Assembly: GCF_017591425.1 (NCBI RefSeq)
Contig: NW_024467106.1
Coordinates: forward strand, 20,326,501-20,390,500
From: Ochotona curzoniae
Taxonomy: Eukaryota; Chordata; Mammalia; Lagomorpha; Ochotonidae
DNA: 64,000 nt
Reading direction: 5' to 3'
The translations under genes were made by a program, and so were the position numbers. This document shows, one piece after another, positions 58,043 to 64,000 of this stretch. Position 1 is the stretch's first letter; each line of letters opens with the position of its first letter. The notes under the pieces are model-generated. The model saw only the letters and a program-made list of their open reading frames with translations, had not been told where the DNA came from and ran no database searches.

Positions 58043-58347
58043 AAAAATAAAGATTGATTTGAAAGGCAGATTTACAAGGAGAAGGGATTTTCCACCCCCC
58101 TTTTCACTCCCCAAATGGTCACAATGACCAGAGTTGGGCTGACCCAAAGCTTGGAGCCAGCAGCTTCTTCTGAGTCTCCTGCATGAACACAGGGGCCCAA
58201 AGACTTGAGCCATCCTCTGCTACTTTCCTAGGCTATAGGCAGGGAGTTGGATTGGAAGTGGAGCAGCTGAGACTAGAACCAGTGTCCATATGAGATGCTG
58301 ACACCATAGACAGAAGCTTAGGCTACTACACCACAGCACAGACCCCT
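58043..58347 (-). repeat. C-type SINE nested in L1
   Basis: AAATAAAGATTGATTTGAAAG tail, CTACACCACAGCACAGACCCC head. Confidence 0.9.
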
Positions 58348-58709
58348 GATTTTTTAATATTGAGGGTTCAAGTCTTGGTCTGTCTATTTCTCAGTGTATC
58401 TCCATCAGTTACTGCTTTGTGCATTTGGAAGCTATATTGTTGCAGACATGTTTCTGGCTGACTGCTTTTCTCTATGACATTACCTACTCCTTCTGTTTTC
58501 CTTTTCATTATGTTTTGTCTGGTGTTACTGATGTCACTATGATTTTCTTACAGTCTAACTTTTCCTAAAATACCACTTATTTTCTTTCAAGAATATTCTT
58601 GTATGGTACTTTATGAACATGATCAGAAGTCTTCTGTAATTTTCTTTTCTGATTGTGCTAATAAAGTTACCATTGGCCTCATAAAATGAGCTGGGAACTA
58701 TTTCTTTTT

Positions 58710-59032
58710 TAAGAAAAGGTTTATTTAATTTTTATTGGAAAGGCAGATTTTACAGAAAGAAGGAGAGACAGAGGGAAAGATCCTCCATCCATTAGTTCAC
58801 TCCCTAAGTGGCTGCAATGGCTGGTGCTGAGTCCATCTGAAGCCAGGACCCAGGAGCTTCTAGGTCTTCTGCATGGATGCAGGGTGCCAAGGCTTTAGGC
58901 CATCCTCTACTGCTTTCCCAGGCCACAGGCAGGGAGCTGGAAATGGAACAGCCGGGACATGAACCAGCTCACAGATGGGATCCCAGCGTATGCAAGGTGA
59001 GGATTTAGCCACTAAGCTATCACATAGAGCCT
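58710..59032 (-). repeat. C-type SINE nested in L1
   Basis: AAAGGTTTATTTAATTTTTA tail, GCTTTCCCAGGCCACAGGCAG core. TATTTCTTTT flanks both sides as a probable target-site duplication. Confidence 0.92.
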
Positions 59033-59282
59033 CGAAGTATTTCTTTTCTGTCCTTTGAAATAATATGTTTAAGATTAGCATTAGTTCTTTCTTGAGTATT
59101 TGGGAGAACCAAGCCTAGAACTTTCCTGGTTGAAAGATGCTTTGACTCAGTCAGTTTTTGTGATGGACACAAAATTCTTTAAATTTTCTAATTCTTCTTG
59201 TACCACTTTTTGTTAGTTGTATTTTTTCTATGCGTTTGTCCTTCGATTTTCAAGTTCACTGGCATAGACCTGTTGCTTGTAT

Positions 59283-60480
59283 TCTCATTGTCTGTTTTAC
59301 CTGCTTCCATTATAACTCACATACCATAAAAGTCACCATTTGAAAGACCATAAACCATTGTGTCAGCCTTTTCACAAGTTCCACAACTCTGTTTCCATAA
59401 CATTTCCCTGATTCCAAGGAGAAGCCCTGTATGTCAGCAATCACTCCAATTACTCTTACTTAGTCCTTGGCTGCTACTAACCTATTTTGTGTCTTTGAAT
59501 TTGTCTCTTCTGGATAATCCAACCCAGTAGATTCATGTGTTATGTGCTCTTCTGTGTCTAGCGTCTTTCACTCAATGTAATGTCTAATAGCATGGATCAG
59601 AACTGTAGCCTTTAGCAGTGAACAATATTCCATCAAGTGGTTAGATCCCATTTGTTGATCCATTCAACAGTTAAAAGACAGTTGGGTTGTTTCCACTTTT
59701 GGGGTGTTAAGAGTACTGCTGCCTGGGCTGACGCAGTAACATAACAAGTTAATCTTCCCATTTGCAGCACCAGCACCCTATGCAGGCACTGGTTCTAATC
59801 CCAGCTGCTCCATTTCCAATCCAGCTCCCTGCTAATGGCCTGGGAAAGCAATAGAGGATGGTTCAAGTCACTGGGCCCCTGTACCCATATAGGAGACTCA
59901 GAAGAAGCTCCTGGCTTCTGATCAACTCAGCCCTGGCCATTACAGCCATTTGAAGAGTGAACCAGTGGATGGAAGATCTTTCTCTCTCTCTGTAAATCTG
60001 CCTTTCAAATAAAAAATAAATTTTAGGGGTGGAGGAGAAGGATACTGCTGTTATACTAGTGTCCATTCATGTTTCTGGGTAAAGATCCATTTCCAGCTGT
60101 CCTGCTGTAGAACCCCTGCACTGTGTGGTAACTGTTTAACTTTTTGAGGAACTGCCTCTTCTCCAGAACAGGTGCACCTCTTTTCATTCTTACTGACAGT
60201 GTGTGAGGGCCCAGTTTCTTCTCTGTACCAATGCTTGCTGTATTCCTTTAAACGTAAATAATTATAGCCATTCGGTGGGTTTGCATCGGAGTCTCATTAT
60301 GACTTTGATTTATTTTTCTTCTGCCACCAAAGATGCTTAACATCTCTTCGTGTGTTTGCTGGTTCTTACCTGTCTTCCTTAAAAAAAATGTAGAGCCTCT
60401 CCCTGTCTTTAAATTGGGCCATCTTTCTCTTTATGGTAAGTTGCAACAATTACAGCTTAATTAGCTTTTAAAATATCTGC
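59283..60480 (-). repeat. Antisense L1 3' end, split by a SINE
   Basis: The plus strand reads TAACTCACATACCATAAAAG (reverse 3'UTR), TGTTGATCCATTCAACAGTT, then after the SINE TAACTTTTTGAGGAACTGCC and ATTATAGCCATTCGGTGGG. This is the standard reverse order of old L1. Confidence 0.85.
59722..60026 (+). repeat. C-type SINE nested in L1
   Basis: TGGGCTGACGCAGTAACATAAC head, AATGGCCTGGGAAAGCAATAG core, CTTTCAAATAAAAAATAAAT end. Confidence 0.9.
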
Positions 60481-60484
60481 TCTC

Positions 60485-60812
60485 GGGCCCGGCGCGGTGG
60501 CGCAAGTGGTTAAGTCCTCGCCTAGCACGCCCGGGATCCCATATGGGCGCCGGTTCTAATCCCGGCAGCCCCGCTTCCCTTCCAGCTCCCTGCCTGTGGC
60601 CCGGGAAAAGCAGTCGAGGACGGCCCAAAAGCTTTGGGACCCTGCACCCGCGTGGGAGACCCGGAAGAGGCTCCTGGCTTCGGACCAGCATAGCATCGGG
60701 CCGTTGCGCTCACTTGGGGAGTGAATCATCGGACGGAAGATCTTCCTCTCTGTCTCTCCTCTCTGTATATCCGTCTTTTCCAATAAAAAAATAATAAAAA
60801 TAAATCTTTAAA
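60485..60812 (+). mobile_element. Young C-type SINE with 18-base target duplication
   Basis: Full-length, CpG-rich copy (GGGCCCGGCGCGGTGGCGCA at the start). A perfect 18-base repeat TTTAAAATATCTGCTCTC lies at 60467-60484 and 60807-60824. Internal promoter boxes look intact. Confidence 0.97.
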
Positions 60813-60979
60813 ATATCTGCTCTCAGCTATTCCCTTTTCATTTTAAATATTATCTGGATGTTCTCTTTTTCTTGATCAGTCTTGCCAGAAGCTTATTATT
60901 GTGCTGGTTAATTTTATGTGTCTACCTGGTCAGACCAAAATGTTCAGGCAAATGGATAAATACGGTTCTGGATATTTCT

Positions 60980-61153
60980 TTGAGGGACTTCTGGGTCTCC
61001 CCATTTGGGTGACAGAGGCCGAAGCACTTGGACCACCCCCCACTGCCTTCCTAGGTACATTAATAAGGAGTAGGTGGGACTCCAGCCAGTGCTCATGTGT
61101 GATGCCAGGGTTGTAGGCAGCAGCTTAATGCTCCATATCACAATGCTGGTCTA
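60980..61153 (-). repeat. C-type SINE, 3'-truncated
   Basis: GGGTCTCCCCATTTGGGTGA, CTAGGTACATTAATAAGGAG, ATCACAATGCTGGTC. Confidence 0.75.
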
Positions 61154-61265
61154 GCAGTCCTTAAAAATAAAATAGTCCCTGCCTGTCAAATAGTGTATCT
61201 AAAAATGTGTATTATGATCAAATAGAGCTTATCCTGGCTCAACATGACAAAATATTACCTATATG

Positions 61266-61514
61266 GAGTGGGCATTGTGGCACAGCGGGTTTATCTGCAC
61301 TCGGGAGAGCCACATATCATATCAAAGTGCCTGGTACAGAGTAACACATCTGCTTCTGATCCTTCTGACATTCCTGGGAGGCCACAGATGGTGGCCCCAT
61401 AAGAAAGTAAAAAAAAATGCTTCCTCTTTATCTCTCCTCCTCTCTGTACTTCTGCCTTTCCAATAAAAATAAATAAGTCTTTTTTTAAAAAAAAAAAAAA
61501 GTTAAAAAAAAAAA
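61266..61514 (+). repeat. C-type SINE with long A tail
   Basis: GTGGGCATTGTGGCACAGCGG head, CTTTCCAATAAAAATAAATA end, then two A runs to 61514. The middle is partly deleted. Confidence 0.88.
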
Positions 61515-61540
61515 AGATGAAAAATGTGAAGTACCTTATT

Positions 61541-61765
61541 AGGGCTGGCATTGTGGTGTTGCCTGTGAGGCTTGCCTTGCCATTTGGACACTAGTTCATG
61601 TCCCGGTTCTTTGACTTCCAATCCAGGTTCCTGCTAATGACCCTGGAAAAGCAGTGGAGGGTGGCCTAAAAGCTTGGGCCCCTGCCTCCCACATCGGAGT
61701 TGCGGAGTAAGTTCCTGGCCCCTGCATTAGGCCTGGCCCAGCCCTGGTTGTTGGTGACCGTCTGG
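61541..61765 (+). repeat. C-type SINE, 3'-truncated
   Basis: TTAGGGCTGGCATTGTGGTG head, AATGACCCTGGAAAAGCAGT core; lost after CCCAGCCCTGGTTGTTGG. Confidence 0.85.
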
Positions 61766-61847
61766 TTGTACACATCACAGCATAGGCTTCCCAAGTGGTT
61801 GATACAGACATGAAGCAATGGCAACCCAGTGGCAGTTAGGCAAGCAC

Positions 61848-62335
61848 ATATTAAATAAAATGAGAATGTCAAATGATAGCAAGTACAGACAGGGATGTGG
61901 GGAAACAGAGACAGCCAAGTAGTACTGGTGGGATTGAAGAGGTGCTGATATTCTGAATACACATCTTGTCGAGCTCTGTGGAGTTACAGATAAGACCCAG
62001 CAATTCCTCTCTTGGGTTTATTAAAACAAAGCGAAAACCTCTTGCATAGACCTACAGGAAACGTGATAAGGAAGCTTATCTTTTCATTGTTGGAGAAAGC
62101 AAACATCGGACGGAGTAACATGGGTGTCCAAACCTGGGAGGATAATTTAAGAAATGAAGTTATACTCATGTCAGGAAATACTGTTCAGGCAGAAGTGATA
62201 GGTCTCATGTTGACATACGTGGATAAATTTCCAGAGGAAAATAATAAGATATATTGCAGTATCATTCATATGAATTTAACACATATACAAATAATCTGGT
62301 ACATTTTAATAACACTTATATAAAAATAAACATAT
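61848..62335 (+). repeat. L1 ORF2 3' part, sense, decayed
   Basis: AAATGAGAATGTCAAATGAT, GGGATGTGGGGAAACAGAGA, GACCCAGCAATTCCTCTCTT follow the L1 ORF2 end in order. Confidence 0.75.
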
Positions 62336-62760
62336 AGACAGCAACTGGCAAGGTCCCTGGTTAGACTGTTATGTGGACATTTCCAAACCTTGCATGACCA
62401 TGCACTGGTTAATACGTAATGCAGCTATTGACAGCGAGGTGGCGCTATTGGCAGTGTGGACAATTGCACCTGAACTTCAAATTCAGAATGTGCTGAATGA
62501 AGGCAGTTTGGGTAATTATAAGGCCATTGTGTAGGAGCTTCAGAATGGTTGCTTTGGAGAAAACAAAAAGGCTATTGGCAATCAAAGAGCTTTTGCAAAT
62601 GGAAAGAACTGTACTGGGGCTGCAGACTTCTGTGTTCTGTGGGACTGACAAAGAAGCTTACCCTCAACCTCAAACTGTCCAGTATCCATTATCACTAATT
62701 TGTCCTTTGAGCTTATCACAGTGAAGCATTCCTTCCTAAGATGTATTTCAGAATGTTCAC

Positions 62761-63090
62761 TTTTTTTAAAGATATATTTATTTTATTGACAAGTCAGATA
62801 TATAGAGAGGAGGAGAGACAGAGAGAAAGATCTTCCATCCAATGATTCACTCCCCAAATGACCGCAATGGCTGGTCTTGCGCCGATCTGAAGCTGGGAAC
62901 CAGAAGCTCTTCCGCCTCTCCCATGCAGGTACACGGTCCCAAGGCTTTGGGCCGTCCTCGACTGCTTTCCCAGGCCACAAGCAGGGAGCTGGATGGGAAG
63001 CAGGGCTGCCGGGATAGAACCGGCACCCACATGGGATCCCGGTGCGTTCAAGGCGAGGACTTAAGCCGCTAGGCCACCGCGCTGGGCCCC
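62761..63090 (-). mobile_element. Relatively young C-type SINE
   Basis: The reverse complement starts GGGGCCCAGCGCGGTGGCCT and retains CpG in the head. CAGAATGTTCAC (62749-62760) and CAGAGTGTTCAT (63090-63101) look like a slightly decayed target duplication. Confidence 0.93.
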
Positions 63091-63429
63091 AGAGTGTTCA
63101 TATTTTGCTAAAACCGCCATCCTTATCATAATGGGACACATGAATTGCAAAAAGCATGGAGAAAGTAACTGGGGAAGATAGCTGCCACTACTGTGGCTGA
63201 AGGTTGTCAGACCTTGAAGCCCAGACAGAGGGACAGCCCATAGCTGCAGCCCATCCTCTGAGAATGGGCTCTGCCCAGCTGTAGGCACTGGTACTTTGCA
63301 ACTGCATGATGAGGCTGGTTCTGAGAGCCTTTCAAAAAGCTGGGAATTCAAACCTGTGGACTAAATCAAGATACAGTAAAGCTGGACACAAGTTGTTTGT
63401 TGGAATGGCAATCAAACAGGAAAGAGCAG

Positions 63430-63640
63430 GATAGATGGCTGGTGTGACAAGTAAGACACCTGCATCCCATCTCGAAGTCCTGGGTTCCAATGGTGCTTGT
63501 ATCTACCCCGGAGGCAACGGGTGATGACTGTGTCCATGTGTCTCACATGGAAGGCTTGGATGGAATTTCCACCTCCAGGCTTCATCATTCTGGGGAACGC
63601 ACAGGTGCATGGAAGATCTCTGTCTGCCTTTAAAATAAAT
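63430..63640 (+). repeat. C-type SINE, shortened
   Basis: GATGGCTGGTGTGACAAGTA head, CCATGTGTCTCACATGGAAG, TGCCTTTAAAATAAATACAG. Confidence 0.75.
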
Positions 63641-63649
63641 ACAGTAGGG

Positions 63650-63842
63650 AACCCGACAAGAGAGCTAGTGGCTAGATTCTCACCTGTGCATCTGCCTGGA
63701 TCCCATAGGGGTGCTGGTTAGTATCCTCACTGTTCTACTTAACTTCCAGCTCCCTGCTTGTGGCCTGGGAAAGCAGTTGGGGATGGCTCAAAGCTTTGGG
63801 ACCCTGAACCCACGTGGAAGACCCAGAAGGAACTCCTGGGTC
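63650..63842 (+). repeat. C-type SINE, 3'-truncated
   Basis: GGGAACCCGACAAGAGAGCTA head, TGTGGCCTGGGAAAGCAGTTG core; breaks off at ACTCCTGGGTC. Confidence 0.85.
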
Positions 63843-63847
63843 CTTGG

Positions 63848-64000
63848 CCTGGTGTGGTAGCCTAGCAATTAAAGTCCTCACTTTGCACACGCTGGGATTC
63901 CATATGTTCTAATCCCAGCAGCCCCACTTCCTATCCAGCTCCCTGCTTGTGTCCTGGGAAAAGCAGTTGAGGACAGCCTAAAGCCTTGGGACCCTGCATC
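63848..64000 (+). repeat. C-type SINE, cut by window end
   Basis: GGCCTGGTGTGGTAGCCTAG head and CTTGTGTCCTGGGAAAAGCAG core. Inserted at the break of the previous copy. Confidence 0.85.

Larger units (their letters stand above)
57140..59280 (-). repeat. Antisense L1, split by three SINEs
   Basis: Four blocks (57140-57611, 57944-58042, 58348-58709, 59033-59280) read as reverse L1. Examples: TTAATTTGCTTCTTAACCCA, TGGCCTCATAAAATGAGCTG, and TAGCATTAGTTCTTTCTTG in order. SINEs at 57612, 58043 and 58710 were inserted later. Confidence 0.75.
47844..64000 (+). other. FRRS1L: FRRS1L intron 1, running past the window end
   Basis: Begins with the consensus-like donor GTGAGG. I looked for the next exon (the protein continues YPFPTAPPVDPF in human) and did not find it, so the intron exceeds 16 kb here. 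From 51.5 kb on it is dominated by SINEs and L1 remnants. The stretches 47970-49640 and 49680-51560 are repeat-poor, with only a TG repeat and an L2-like piece, and show no other feature. Confidence 0.75.

Noticed and set aside
60485..60560. tRNA gene
   Set aside because: The A-box- and B-box-like strings belong to the tRNA-derived head of a SINE. No cloverleaf acceptor stem closes, and the body continues as SINE. The same applies to the other SINE heads.
47844..64000. FRRS1L exon 2
   Set aside because: I searched for a segment encoding the human continuation (YPFPTAPPVDPF) and the DOMON start and found none, so it lies beyond the window.
1..64000. CRISPR array, prophage, secretion or defence system
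   Set aside because: Intron-exon structure, SINE/LINE content and microsatellites show a mammalian genome; no regularly spaced repeats or prokaryotic gene clusters are present.

Overview
This window is mammalian nuclear DNA, almost certainly from a lagomorph. It is very rich in tRNA-derived C-type SINEs: about 48 copies or fragments, roughly one every 1.3 kb on both strands. The least diverged copies (37614-37949, 55018-55349, 60485-60812, and 62761-63090 on the minus strand) have a head and body that differ from the rabbit C repeat as I remember it, which points to a pika (Ochotona). That species call is an inference. Old L1, L2, MIR and MER5-like remnants complete the usual eutherian background.

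Two protein-coding genes lie in tandem on the plus strand. Positions 1-40799 hold the last nine coding exons of EPB41L4B (EHM2/Lulu2), separated by introns of 2-9.5 kb. They contribute 957 coding bases, or 318 residues plus the stop codon. All splice phases agree from exon to exon. The FERM domain lies upstream, outside the window. The 3'UTR and a roughly 6.8 kb gap follow. FRRS1L then starts in a CpG island with exon 1 (ATG at 47606, donor at 47844). The remaining 16 kb is its first intron, and I saw no second exon. The gene order and orientation match human 9q31.3 as I know it.

The introns carry several things an automatic annotation may miss. There is a compact candidate alternative last exon of EPB41L4B (39892-39967) behind a TG repeat, which would replace the PDZ-ligand-like C-terminus. 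There is a 90-base in-frame cassette-like exon at 18321-18410. Two competing donors 5 bases apart end exon 2, and the wrong choice gives an early stop. Two acceptors 9 bases apart open exon 4. There is also a rearranged RPSA processed pseudogene (about 36596-37200). EPB41L4B is a cortical FERM-family adaptor that promotes actomyosin contractility in epithelia. FRRS1L is an ER protein needed for AMPA-receptor assembly in neurons. I see no functional link between them beyond adjacency.

I found no CRISPR array, prokaryotic operon, intact mobile element or new multigene system. The notable material is splicing architecture and repeat history.
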